Part shown: piece by piece, positions 45,788 through 58,500 of the stretch | Layout: each line of letters starts with the position of its first letter | How positions within the stretch are numbered: position 1 is the stretch's first letter | NCBI GenBank assembly: GCA_025526935.1 | Contig: JAHLKD010000021.1 | Coordinates: forward strand, 434,001 to 498,000 | Length of the DNA stretch: 64,000 nucleotides | Direction: 5' to 3' | Source of the DNA: Cladochytrium replicatum | Lineage: Eukaryota > Chytridiomycota > Chytridiomycetes > Cladochytriales > Cladochytriaceae | Position numbers and translations under genes: made by a program | The notes under the pieces: generated by a model | The model's database searches: none | What the model saw: the letters and a program-made list of their open reading frames with translations, nothing else | What the model was told of the DNA's origin: nothing

Positions 45788-48700
45788 ATGCTAAGAAAAG
45801 TTCTCGTTGCGAAAACGGATCCCCAGTTCCGGCCAGGTGGAGGTGGGAATTCGCTCGAGGAGCTCGGTGATGTGTCCGACGAAGCTCGTGCCGCGTTCGG
45901 TCCTCGAAGGACGGCAGGTCGTCCTCCACTGCAATCGACTGGGAGTGTTCAAATACCTCCACTGCGAGTTCAAACGTCCGTATCGTCCATCGAGCGCATC
46001 GATGCAACCGGTACTTCACCACCCACATCCACTTCCGCACGTTCATCCGAGGATAAACTTGAACGCGGGGTACCGATACCCGTACCCAAAATCGGCGCAC
46101 AGATTCCGCCGTCAGACGATGAATTCGCCGCTTCACCACCACATATACCGCGCTCATCGTCGACGTCGGCTATGGGGTCTGGGTACTTGTCCCAGCCGCC
46201 GGGAATGGGTGCCGGACGTCAAAGTTCCCGGATCATTGCATCCGTTGTCGCACAACGACGGTCAAAGAGTGAGACTGCGGGATTCGATGACTACTTTAAC
46301 CTGTCGGAGTCCGAGCAGAGCTCGGAGAACGAAGCTGTTTCGTTGACAGGGGAAGGAGGGGAAGTAGAAAATGGTAACGGAAATGCGGTCGTGGAGGAGG
46401 TGAGGCGGCGATTGAAGGAAAGGAGTGGAAAAGGCAAGTCTGGGAAGAAGTCGCGCAGTCGGAGTTCAAGTGCTGACGCGGCGAAAAAGCGTGATGACGA
46501 AGAAGAAGATCAGATACCAGAGTTTGAGCAATTATCTTCGCAAGATGACATGCTGAGCTCTGTTTCGCACACGTCCACGTCTACAACGCAGCTCACAAGG
46601 AACACGGCTTCCGAAGGGGTTTCAGGTGTGACCTTGACACCCTCAACAGATGAAGTGGTAGTAGAAGTGGAGAAGAAGAAAAAGTCGAGGAAGAAAGAAA
46701 GTTCCGAAAAGCTTAGCGAGTCGAGAGGCAGGAAAGATGATCGGGATAGGGATGAAGAAAGCGAAAAGGTTGGAGAGGCGAGAAAGAGTCGCAAGAAGAA
46801 GGGAAAGGAAGTGGGAGAACTTGAGATGGAAGTTAGTGGAGACTGGAAAGAACATTCGAGTAGCAGGCGAGGATCCCCAACGCCCCCGGATGAGCCATCA
46901 TCTGGACAACGTCGCCGTAAGTCACGGTCAAGTTCAGGGAAATCGAAATCCAAGTCACGAACAAGATCAAAATCAAAGCAGAAGGCCAAACCAAAGAAGC
47001 GATCAAAAAGGAAGCTTGTTCTCGGACCAAGTCATTTCTTAAGCGAACTGCTGCTGCTTTGGGTCTTCAAGCTTGTTGCTACAATCAACGGGATTTCAAC
47101 ACTGGCAAAAGTCAATCTGGGTTTGAAGAAATCAGAGACCGCCAAGGTCAATGGTGACCTCCTTGATGGCTTTTGGAGTGACGAAGTAAAAGAACACCAA
47201 AGGTTAGTCGATCTGTTGGCGATTTTAATGCTGTTTATAATGGAGTTCCCTGTTTCCAGCAATCCATCGCTTCTCCGCGCTTTATTCAAGGCTTTTGGCA
47301 AAACCTACATGCTGCTTTCCCTGTGGAAGATTAGTTGGGGGGCTTTCGCCTGGTTAGGGGCATACTACGTTCTTCGAAATCTTATAAGGTGGACCGAGGG
47401 CTTAGAGGACGCTTGGCAAGGTCATGTGTGGGCACTAGTTCTTTTCTTTTGCTCAATGCTAGGCGCCATCAGCTACCATCAAATGCTCACCCAGTGCCTA
47501 AGAATCGCAGTGCAATCTCGTTCTGCCCTACTGGTGCTCATCTATCGCAAATCTCTTCGACTCAGTTACGTCAAAGGTGGCATCGGCGACATTGTGAACC
47601 TGATATCCAATGAGTGCAACCGTATCGCGGAAATGTGCGTTTCTTTCCATTTCATGTGGTCTGCGGCAATTGAGGGTTTAGGTCAGTGCGAGCGTGCGGC
47701 GGAAAAGAATTTTCTGTTTACTTTTTGCTTTTAGTGATCTGTATTTTGATCGGTATCGATCTCCAAGTGTCCGCCATCCCAGCAATCATTTTGATTATCA
47801 TCATCACGATGCCACTCCAGTACTTTCTCGGCGCTCTTTCAGCAAAAGCTTCCTATACCAGCACAACACTTCTTACTCGTCGAGTTGCTCTCGTTAACGA
47901 AGTTCTGACCACGATCAAGCTGATCAAGTTCTATGCATGGGAGAAGTACTACACTGCAAAGCTCACTGGTTTGCGGGAAAAAGAAATGAGTTCAACAAAG
48001 CGAGCACTCTTGTTCAAGATCGGAGGGTTTGCTAGTGTTTTTATAACCCCGGTTGTGAGCACTCTGATGTGTCTTGTCGGTCTGCAATATCTGGGGAGCG
48101 GAACGAGCATTCGACAAGTGACTGCCAGCGAGGTTTTCACGATTTTGAGCTTGTTCAATACTCTGAGATACCCGCTGATGATGCTACCCCAAGCCGTACG
48201 AAGCGTTGCTGGTTTGTTATAACGTTTCTTTGTTGGCCCTTTACCAATATTTGTGGCAGGAGCTCAACGTGCGGTGAAAAAGTTGGAAGATTTCTTTAAG
48301 CTCCCCGAAATCGACGCATTGCCGGCTGGTCCATCGCCTGCACCCTCCGAATCTTCATCCGACCCAAGCAGCCTGCTGCTCATTTTTGTAAGTCTTTTAT
48401 AGCAATCCGTATTCCAACTCTCATAAATGCAATTTTTTCCAGGAGAACGCATCATTCGTTTGGGATGGGGACCTTGATCATCCTCATATCTACGACTTGA
48501 ACTTGCAGCTGTATCGTGGCCAACTTCTTGCTATTGTCGGCGATGTTGGGTCCGGTCGGTCTCTCCTTGCTGCGGTTATGGGCCAGATCAAGCTTGTTGG
48601 CGAGAATGATCGTGTTGCTCATCGATATGGGTATGTTTCTTTCAGATTTAGTGTGACATAGGCTGATTCACGTACTCCCAATCTTAGCACTTGTGGTTAT

Positions 48701-51700
48701 GTCCCACAAGAGCCGTGGTTGATCAACGCTTCAATTCAAGACAACATTTTATTCGGGCTTGAATATGACGAGCGCAAATACTCGGATGTCGTGCGATTGT
48801 GCGGTTTGACGCGCGATCTCATGCTCTTGTCTAATGGTGAGCGAAATAGTTTGTCGCCGGGCGGTCCAGTAAATCATCTCACGCATTAAACTATTAGGTG
48901 ACCAATCCCTTGTATCCGATTTGAACTTGTCAGCCGCTCAGTCGCAAAGACTTTCCTTGGCTCGCTGCTTGTACCACGACCCAGATATCATCTTACTTGA
49001 TGATATTCTGAGTGACTTCGATTTGGCAATTGCGAAACGCTTGTTTAAGGAGGCTATTAAGAACTACATGCTGAAAAGTCGCGGTAAAAGCGTAGTTCTG
49101 GTAACACAGCAGAAGCAGGTAACGAGTTTTTTATGTATCGAGGATGAATACGAAGCTTAACGCACATCTTATTAGTTTTTGCCCGATTGTGATCAGATTC
49201 TTGTGATGAAGGGGGGCAGAGGTTTGTTCAATTGTCATGTTTTCTGGAGCTGGTCTAATAAATGTTAAATAAGTGGTCGAACGAGGCACATTTGCGGAGC
49301 TGAAAGCTCGTAAAATCAACTTTTCTGCTTTCATCAGTGATATAGCGCCGATCGAAGATGATCCCACTGGGGTTCTCGAAAAGGGTATGCTATTGAATTG
49401 TATTAAACTTTCCTTTCGCCAATCATTTCCAAGTGAACGAGATTCGGCTCGAGCCTTTCTACGTTCCCCCCAACAGCAGTGTGAATGCCTTCGTTCACGT
49501 ACCGTCACCACTCGCGACAGCAGAGGTGATCACAATGGATGACACCGTCAGCGCTTCCGGTACAATTTCGAGCGGGGTTCTCAATTTCGGAGCCCCGCTC
49601 AATCCAGAAGATGCAAATCAGCTCACCATCCAACAGCTTCAGCAATTGAACTCCGCGTCAGTACAACAAAGCCAGCTGACCGAGGAGACGATTTCGAAGA
49701 TGATCGAACGAAATCAACTCAGCGTGATTACAAGTGGAGGTGGTCTTGCCACAAGTCTTTTATCGTCGCGCGGATTGGATATTGCGGTGCCCAGTCCTAA
49801 TTCCGGCAGGGCTGATTCATTATCTATCTCCAACAGCGGCTTCGGAAACGATGGCTCGCCCGACACAGGTATACCCGTAGCACCGAGCGCTGGGATTTCT
49901 CCAGCGAAATCTGTTTTTACACCTCAAGGATCAGCAAGCATTCTCCCAACAATCAACAGCCCTTCGCAGAATGTCGGAATTGCAGCTGAGGCGTCCGGAA
50001 TGTCCCAGGCTGTGCTTGTAACTGCAGGTACAGCAGGGACTGGTGGGTCGGCTTCGATTGGATCATCGCGACGATCACGCGCTGCTCCAGTTAACTTTGA
50101 GAACCAAAACGTTGTTACAAAAACAATCCAAGAGAATCAACTCACCATGCACACTGTCGACGACTTTGCTGCGATCGGACGTCACTTTGGTTTTACACCG
50201 GGAGGTGAAGACCGTGGAGAGGGTATTGCAGCGCAAAAGTCGATATACGAGCGGCCCTTTGCATCATATCGAATCTACATGGTCATTGGCTCAAGAGGTG
50301 CATGGGTTGCCGGCATTTTCATTTTCGCCTACTATTTGGTCCATGCGTTCCGGTTCTTCAGCGGTACGTCGATCAGTTCTCACGCTACTGAATCTAATTG
50401 TCCACTATCTTTATAGATTACTGGCTTGCTGTTATCGTGGACCGACAGTTTGGACTTAATGATGTCCAATACATAGCGATATATGCGGCGATCTGCTTGA
50501 TGATTTCGATTGGTGTGCTTGCGCGAGGTTTTCTCACTCTAACAGGCGTCCTGCGTAAGAGTAGGGCACTGCACAAGCGAGTGCTAGAGGTTTGTTTCGT
50601 TCACTCACTGTAATTCATACTGTCGGCTTACCTCCATTCTCAAGTCGGTCATGAAAGCTCCAATGTCGTTCTTCGACATCACTCCTCTCGGACAGATCTT
50701 GTCAAACTTTGCTCGGCACCTCTATCAGGTGGACGAGCAACTTCCAGAATCAATGCTACAAGCTTTGGCCTTCTCTCCGATCCTGGTGGGAACTGTCATT
50801 CTTGTTTCAATTGTGGTTCCTTGGTTCTGGGCAACGCTTCCGCTGTATGCAGTTCTAGTGTGGTGGCTCATATCGCGTTCAAACAAGGCCACTGAAAAGC
50901 TGAAGCAGCTTGAAGGTATTTTGGTCTGCGAAAGCCTTTCAGTGACCTTCTTTATTAACGTTTCTTTTTAATAGCTTTGAACAAATCACCACTCTTTGCA
51001 CACCTTTCAGCCACATTGGAAGGGCTCTTCTCGATTCGACTTTATCATGCTGAAGCAAGATTTGATGCCTTCAATCGGACACTAATTGATGCAGATCAAA
51101 AAGCGCTCTATTCCCTTATGTTGGGTAAGTATTCTCATCCCCCATCGTAAGATTATCATTACTTATCTTTCCAACAGTTAAGTCCATGACTGCGCTTTAT
51201 ATCGACCTCATTTGCGCTTTATTCATTTACATGACCGCGCTGCTGGTCGTGGTGTCGCGAGTGAAACCATCACATGCGGGACTTGCACTTGCAAACTCCC
51301 TACAGCTTCTGCTGTTTGCTCAATGGTTTGTTCGTTCTGCAACAGACACCCATGCGGCAATGCAGAGCGTTTCAGCATCCACTTATTTTGCGGAGCATAT
51401 TCCCCATGAAGCTCCCGAAATCGTGAAGTCCAACCGGCCACCTCCAGATTGGCCATGTATGGGAGAGGTGGGGAAAGTTCGACAGCATTTTTCCGTTTCT
51501 TATGTCTGCTCTTCAGATTGACTTCAAAAATGTGGTGTTAAGGTACAACCGCTACGGTGTTGCGGTTCTTAAATCGGTATCTTTCCGAATCCACCACAAA
51601 GAAAGGATCGGTGTGGTCGGACGATCAGGTCAGTTCTAATTGTTTGTCTGCTCTAGTGTTGCTAAATTTAGAAATCAAGGTTCTGGGAAGACCACTCTCC

Positions 51701-52981
51701 TGGTTGCACTATTACGAATCGTGGAGCTTGCACAGGGTGAAATCACTGTAGACGGCATTGATATCCGGCAGATTGGACTTGCAGACCTTCGAAGTAGAAT
51801 CGCTGTCATTCCACAAGAGCCAGTCCTCTTAAGTGGAACAATTCGGTCTAACTTGGATCCTTTCGGAGTTCGAACCGATGAGGAAGTTTGGAAAGCTCTC
51901 AAGTCGGCACACTTGGGTGATAAGATTCATGAAATGCCGCTGCAGCTGGAAACACCAATCACCGGTAAGAGAGAAGTTACACATTCTTATATCAGATTAA
52001 AAACTGATGTATCCAAAAGAAAACGGCAAGGCATTTACGCAAGGAGAGCGGCAATTGTTTTGTATCGCACGTGCGGTCCTATTGAAGTCCTCAATTGTGG
52101 TTTTGGACGAGCCAGCGACGGCTGTTGACCCTGAAACAGATGAACTTATTCGATCTGTCATTACAGAAAATTTCGCCGAGGCTACAGTGATCTTGCTGGC
52201 CTCTCGCTTCAACGTTGTCGTGGAGCTCGATAAGGTGATCGTCATGGAGCACGGAAAAGTTGTCGAGTTTGATTCTCCGCTTGCTTTACTGGAGAATCCG
52301 AGGTCCAAATTCTCCCTTATGGTGGCTCAAAGTGGAGAGGTCGATGTAAGCAAACTTCGAAATGTCGCACAGGGACGTGCCGATCGGCGTGCTCGAGGAA
52401 ATGTTTCCGGATCAAGCTCATTGTCTCCTGTGGGCTCATCGGCGTCCCGATTTGCTCGTCCACGTGGGGCAAGTACCGGTGGCGGCCAGCAAGCTCACAC
52501 TCCGCAAGCAGCTGGCGTCCAACTGCATCCTCTGGCAAACTCCATTTCGGCGCAGGATGTACAATCAACAGTTTCTACCACATCATCTGCAAAATCTGAC
52601 GGCAACTCGAAGATGCCCCGCTCTCTCGAAGATCTTTTCAATCCGCACCACTCACCTGCTGCGGCTAGCTCTGGTGGACGTTCATCTCCACCCATCGCTC
52701 TCGAGACACCCACCAGTGCTTCCCCCAGTCGTGGACACCTCAGCAAACTTTCTGTGGTTACCAACAATGGTCATGTACCATCGTCCCCGTCTTCGGGAGT
52801 CGGGTCGCCCGCTAGAATGTCTTCCTCTGCTCCATCTACTTATTTGGCACTGACAGGGTCGCCAGTTACAGCTTCTCCTTCTGGAAATGGTCTTGGAGCA
52901 TTCCTCCCATCCTATCATCAATATCGCCCAGCGACACCAGATGGGGAATTTCCTGTCCAACGAAAGGACGATTCATCGTGA
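45788..52981 (+). CDS. ABCC-type full transporter with degenerate nucleotide sites and RS-rich N-terminus
   Basis: ABCC proteins export conjugates or regulate channels. The order here is a disordered, basic RS-rich head of about 420 residues (45788-47030, with SKSRTRSKSKQK), TMD1 (47040-48210, FLSELLLLWVFKLV, KLIKFYAWEKYY), NBD1 (about 48450-49210), a long Ser/Gln-rich linker (49430-50270), TMD2 (50280-51470), NBD2 (51520-52320) and a Ser/Pro-rich tail. NBD1 is degenerate: Walker A GDVGSGRS (Lys to Arg), signature LSAAQ (both Gly lost), and the H-loop position reads VTQQKQ after splicing. NBD2 keeps Walker A GRSGSGKTT and Walker B VVLDEPATAVD, but its signature is FTQGE and its H-loop reads LASRFN (His to Ser). 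More than ten introns interrupt the gene, one inside Walker A of NBD2. TMD2 has FFDITPLGQILSNFARHL. Transport activity is therefore doubtful. No TMD0 is seen. Confidence 0.82.
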
Positions 52982-53461
52982 TAGTCTTGAGGAAAGTCAG
53001 CGGTATATATCCTTAAAGGAGTGTACTGCCTGTTTTGTTTTTTGTTTCCTCTTTTACTCAATAAAGTTCCCCCTTGATCTTCGTCATCTTCGCTCTTTTC
53101 TTTCTCCACCATTCCTCATCCGTTGTTGCGTTGTTGCGCTCTTCATTAACGGAGTGATACCTCCCACTCAAACACCCGCTGTGCCATAAGATTTCTTGTC
53201 ATCTTTTGAAGTTTAATATCTGCCAAATTCTTTCGTCCGCTGTGTCGTACATTCCCTAATTGCACGACTATTTCCGTGTTTTGTGTCTTCGTTTACATCG
53301 ATTTCTCAATTAGATTTGGCTATTCCGGGCAGATCTGAAGTATTTCGTTCAAGTACTTCTGCTCCCAAGTGTTGTTTAATGTGACCAATAAAAGGCAATA
53401 ACAAACTAAGCTGATGAAACCAAATAATAATAGGAAAATCACTGAGTGAAGAATGGTCAGT
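52982..53461. other. Convergent 3' region
   Basis: This lies between the stop codons of the ABCC gene (+) and the Csm1/Pcs1 gene (-). It is T-rich with a short AATAAA near 53059 (CTCAATAAAGTTCC), which fits a plus-strand polyadenylation signal for the ABCC transcript. A minus-strand frame at 53320-53628 is hydrophobic read-through without a domain. Confidence 0.45.
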
Positions 53462-55340
53462 CTAAGCCAAATTCTCACTAGCTTCAGCCATAGCGTGCGA
53501 TAGCTGCTGATTAAAAGCAAAGAGATGCTGACTGTCAAACTCCGATTCTTCCTGCAAGCATTCTGGCAAGAGCGCAATAGCACCATGTGGAGTTTTGAGG
53601 CCATATCCCCTATCAACAGATATAACAACTGGGGAGTAGATATAGAAATCTGGAGCCGACACTGCGGTAGTTAGACTGTAGTCCAAAACTAAAAGTTTGG
53701 AGAAAATATTCAATGAGGCAACTCGCAAGTGTGATAGGATACACTACCTGCTTTTCCAATCTCCTGGCGGCACTTATAAATAATCGCGGCCTCATTTTTG
53801 CCTTCGACGGACATCAACTTCGCTGCAGCCATGCTGAAAGTTCTGCGCCGGTTCTGATTAATGTTATCCACCTGAACGATCACATCGTCTTCGGTAATCC
53901 GATATCCATCAACGACTGAAACAACCTTCGTCTTCGTCACATCTTCATACAATCTCACGGAAAGCTCCAGGGTCCTTTGGTATCGATTCTGATCGGATGA
54001 AAGCTTCGTCTTCTCGGTCTGAAGTGAAAGTTGAGAATGCAATAGTGTGCTCTGTTTCCGCATATCTTTCATTTGAGCAACAAGGTTTTGTGCTAGACTT
54101 GACTGTTGGTGGAAAAGTTGAATAATAGCACCTTATTTACCCGTTTCTTTGATTTCTTCCTTATCTCTCCGATCCTTCTCTGCTGAAAGCTGGCACTGAT
54201 CAACTTTGGATTGATGCCTTTTAATAATCTCTTCCGTTCTCTTCTGTTCGTGAAAAGTTGCTCGCTCGTCATCGAACTTCTGTCTCTCTTCTTCAAGTTT
54301 CTTCTTTAGTTCTGAAACCTCATGAGCGATTGAAGCTTTGTCCGAAATCCTTTCACTGGGAGTGAACTTAGGGATTGATTGGTCCAACCGTTCAGCCAAG
54401 TCCTGTCGGGCAGTCTTCTCATTATCAATACGCTGCCTCAACACTCCGTTTTCTTTCTTCAGTTTATCAACCAGCTCTTCAAGCTCTGGAACCAGCATGA
54501 ATGAAGGATTGGGTTGGCTTTTGCAGATAACATACGCTTAATTCTTTTGTCACAGGCAGCCTTGTATAAGTCGGTCACATCCGTCCCTGTTTTGATCGCC
54601 AGACCTTTAAGCCGTTCGTATCGCTTTTGGAGGTCGTCGTGAAGCGTATACAACTATAAAGTGGTCAGCGAGCCAGAAATAGAATTATTTATATGGCACC
54701 AAGTTACCTTATCGTACTTCCGTTTCAGCTCTACCAATGATTCTTCATTCGATGGCATCTCAGAATCTCCTGTCTTCTTCGACGCTCGCGGCCTGCTGAC
54801 GCCATTCGGGATAAAAAAAACTTCAAAGTTGGCAGCAGTAGGCGAAGAAACAACGTTCTCCTTTTGGGAGATTGGACCAGTTTTAGGTTTTGCTAAACGT
54901 GCTAAGAATGAAATGCATTACATGTTGACCCTATTCGTTAACAGTGGCATACCTTTCTCCAGATCAAGTTGGGCTACTGCTTTTGACGATTTTCTGGTCG
55001 TTTTATCCGTTTCAGTGATCTGCTTGGAACTTCCGCTTTACGCCTTTTCGTCTTCTTTAACGCATGCTCCTCGATATCTTCGTTCTCGCCTGGACCGGAC
55101 GCTATAAATAAACAATATTGAGGTTTGATCAAGTGCAGAGGTGTCGTGGGTGATTACGTGACTTCTTTGCTGATTGTGAACGTTCCTTCGGAGCATTCTT
55201 CGGCGGAGGAGGTGCGTAACCATCAGACTCGTCAGAGGCATCCTCACCAATCATATCCAGGTCGAGTGGTGCATCGCCTTTTCTCTTCTTAATGGTCTGC
55301 TTGGTTGTGGTCTTTCCGTTTAGCGGGCTTGGACTTCATG
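53462..55340 (-). CDS. Monopolin-type chromosome segregation protein, Csm1/Pcs1-like
   Basis: Csm1/Pcs1 proteins form coiled-coil homodimers that crosslink kinetochore or rDNA components. The order fits: a basic disordered head (about 55310-54700, with TIKKRKGDAPLDLDMIGEDA and PPPPKNAPKERSQSAKK), a coiled coil (LHDDLQKRYERLKGLAIKTG near 54620, VPELEELVDKLKKENGVLRQ near 54490, SELKKKLEEERQKFDDERA near 54310, MRKQSTLLHSQLSLQTEKTK near 54060), then the globular C-terminal domain: LYEDVTKTKVVSVVDGYRIT near 53950, IIYKCRQEIGKA near 53770, DFYIYSPVVI near 53640 and ALLPECLQEESEFDSQHLFA near 53570. An intron near 53750-53665 joins the last two parts. The stop is at 53462. The N-terminal start is uncertain: an ATG at about 55337 is in another frame from the acidic-basic head, so an additional exon is likely. 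The assignment rests on the domain pattern, not on catalytic motifs. Confidence 0.65.
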
Positions 55341-55591
55341 GTATCAACTTCATCTGTCTGTGAAGAGAAATCAATCATATTCTTCTCTGGAGCCTGAATA
55401 GATCTTAGTTTTGAGCTGACTAAGATGCGTGACAAACGTCACGAACTTTTGCTGCCTGTCGTTGGAGAAGGACACGGTCCAAAATGCTTCCTTTTTTGGC
55501 ACTTCCCACTTTCAGCAAAAAGAGATACGTACATAAGAGAAACGAATAAAAATAAAATAACTGTTGAGTAAACCAAGAAGTGAAGCCGCAT
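55341..55591. other. Short intergenic between Csm1/Pcs1-like and HLTF-like genes
   Basis: The two genes are on the same strand and about 250 bp apart. A minus-strand frame at 55420-55638 overlaps the end of the helicase out of frame and is a shadow. The region should contain the helicase 3' end and the Csm1 promoter. Confidence 0.35.
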
Positions 55592-58500
55592 TTATAAGTC
55601 GAGCAAAATTGTGTCCGAGTTGTCCGCTTTCCCTCCACTTCCCAAAAGCGCTTTCAAGTCGGAAAGGCGCTCTGCTTGTTGTGCCTCCCTGCTCTTCTCT
55701 GCTGCCACCTTCGCCGCTTTCCTCGCTCCCGCAACAGCAGCCTTCTTTCCTTTACGACCAGTAACAGATTCTTCTGATGCCGAAGAGGACAAAGTCGACG
55801 CATCTTCTTCGCGGAATGTCAGTCTCGCCAAGCGCATCTTTCGTTCTTGCAGCTGAACCATTCGGTTTTCGATCGAATTCCGAATGATAAATCGAACGGT
55901 ATACACCTCCCGTGTCTGACCAAGACGATGGATACGGTCTACTGCCTGCTGTTCGACGGCCGGGTTCCAGTATGGCTCCATAATATAGACCCGATTGGCG
56001 TGTGTTAAATTCAGACCAACACCTCCTGCTTTCAGCGAGATCAATAATACGTTCACGGATTGATCCTGCTTGAAAGTCTGTAAAGCCATTGCTCGGCTAT
56101 TTCGCGACATTCGTCCGTCAAGACGTGTAAACCTAAACCCATTCTCCTTGAGAGGACCCTAAGTGAATGGTGAGACCAAAATTGCATTTTCATGTTAGTC
56201 AAGAGCCCCACCTCGAGAAGATCGAGCATCTGGGTCCATTGCGAGAAGACTACGCTTTTAGACGGCTTTAATTCTTCTCCGGAGCCCGACATTGTGGCTA
56301 AATCCCGATCTTGCTGTCGTGCAAGCTGCAAATCCTTGATCAAGGCCTTAATCTTCGTGCTGATTACAATTCTGCTGAACGGACCGCTATCATCGCACGG
56401 ATCATCTCCATCATCGTCTACCACATCACCAAAATCCATATCACCGTTCCCAGACTTTGACCCCGCTTTTGAGTTTCCATCTGATTCCTCGTTCACTTCT
56501 TTCATATCGTTCATTACGTCCAGGGGATGCTGACACGCCACGCACGGATAAACGAAGCTTGTGCTCGTTTGATGACCTTGAGATAACATCCATTCTGCGT
56601 TCGCGACGTTTTGCTGGTGGAACGCCCGGAATGTAAGCATACAAACATTACAAAACAAGTGACCACAGCTTGACACAACTGGATGGCGTACTGCAGCTTC
56701 TTCCGTCTTGTTGTTTGGATCATCCAAGAGAGAAGATGCTGTGCTGGATTGACCGCCATTGGCAGCCTGAGTATCCTTCTGAACACCTATTTCTGTGCTA
56801 CAGTACGAGCATTTGTTCTCTCCAGCCTCTCGAAGCAAAAGGTACAAATGTTTCGCACGTTTGGCTGTCAGTGCTGAACTTACAGCACTCCCTGAATGAG
56901 TCAATTTTTTGTTAACCGCTTATAAAAATATTGCTTCGTAAGCGCAGGCGTACCAAACTCTTGAAGAATTCCCTCCACATTCTTGCACAATTTTGGGTGG
57001 ACCGCAAGTTGTCGAAGCTTCAATATAAGCTCCAAGACGTGAACGTAGTTCTTCATGACCTCTTGCCCTCCTTTGACCAGCAAGCCTTCAAAAACTTTAC
57101 GTGCATGTGCGTCAACGCGATCGTAGATTTCTCGCTCTTCAGCTTCTAAGTCGAGCATTTTGACCATGTCATGTCTCTGCGGCAAAGTCAATATCTTCTG
57201 TCCATCAACAGATGAGTTCTTCGTCCGTCGCAAAGTAATATGCTTCATCAAGGTTTGAAGTCGAGAAATTCCCAATGCGTTAGCAGACATTGAATGTGTG
57301 GATCCGTGTTCGCCCGTTATTTTCCCTGTACCGAATCTGATGGGTTTCGAAATGTATTGGTTCCATGTTGCTCTTGAATCGAAAGGTGCTGCTCGTAAGA
57401 ACCTCACTAACGCGTAAATATCATCCAACCGATTCTGGATGGGGGTACCAGTTAAGCACCATCGCTTTTGAGCTCGCAGAGAACAGCATGCTCTTGACTG
57501 AGTTGTGTTTGTTTCCTTGATAACGTGGGCTTCATCAAGAACAACTCGGTGCCAGTGAATAACTTGTAAGGGAGACGGATTTGGAATTGCGCTCGCCTCC
57601 CCTCCAAGAGATTTGCTAGCACTGGCTGCCTTCGCATCGCGACTGTACTCTGTCGACAATACGTTGTATGTAGTAATGACGATATCATGACCGGCAATTT
57701 TGGCAGGGTCCAAGCAACGCGCGGATCCATGATAAACGTACACTTTGAATATGCCTGGTTTCACGTGAGACGTAAATTGTTCTTCCCAGTTTGAAACTGT
57801 CGATAGCGGACACACGATGAGGGTCGCCTTTGATGCCATTAACGACTGATATACAGGATCCACCCTTGGTTGTTTTCCCCTCCTGCCAGGTGGAAAGTAT
57901 CCCGTGGACGAAGTATCTGCTTTCCCTCCTGATCCGTATTGATAATCATCATCATCATCTGAAGTGTCGTCCTCCCGATTGTTCGAACGAGATTTCTCGT
58001 CGTCAAGCCGGGCAGTGTCTGGCGCTTCACTTTTAAGGATTAAGGAAATGACCTCCAACGTTTTTCCTGTACAATCTATTTCAGAATATAATCGCAGAAG
58101 GGATTCATTAGTACTCACCGAGACCCATATCATCTAAATAGGAGGCCATGACAATAATTTAGATATCTGATCAAGCTTGAGCGTATGCTTACAAACCTGC
58201 CAAGATACCTCCTCGTGCAATAGAAGGCTTTTTATCCGTAACTTCCTGGGTGATAATATTTCTGTATTTCCCGTTCTCGCGTACCCAGAGTGTATCTTTA
58301 AAGCTGCGAGAGTTGTTTAAGTCCAAGTCGATGTATTTCTCGCGCTCTAGCATAAAATGCAGGGCTTGCTTCTGATGCTTGAACAGCTTTGTTACTAATC
58401 TCGAATCTATCCAATTTCGCTAAGGATCTATATACGTAAATAGATACGAAAGGTACCTGGGACTGCCTCGGGAAGATTTTCTGCTGGAACTAACGACTCG

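Noticed and set aside
46510-46989. 159-codon minus-strand frame rich in Phe/Ser/Leu
   Set aside because: It is the antisense of the RS/Lys-rich head of the ABCC gene and has no independent support.
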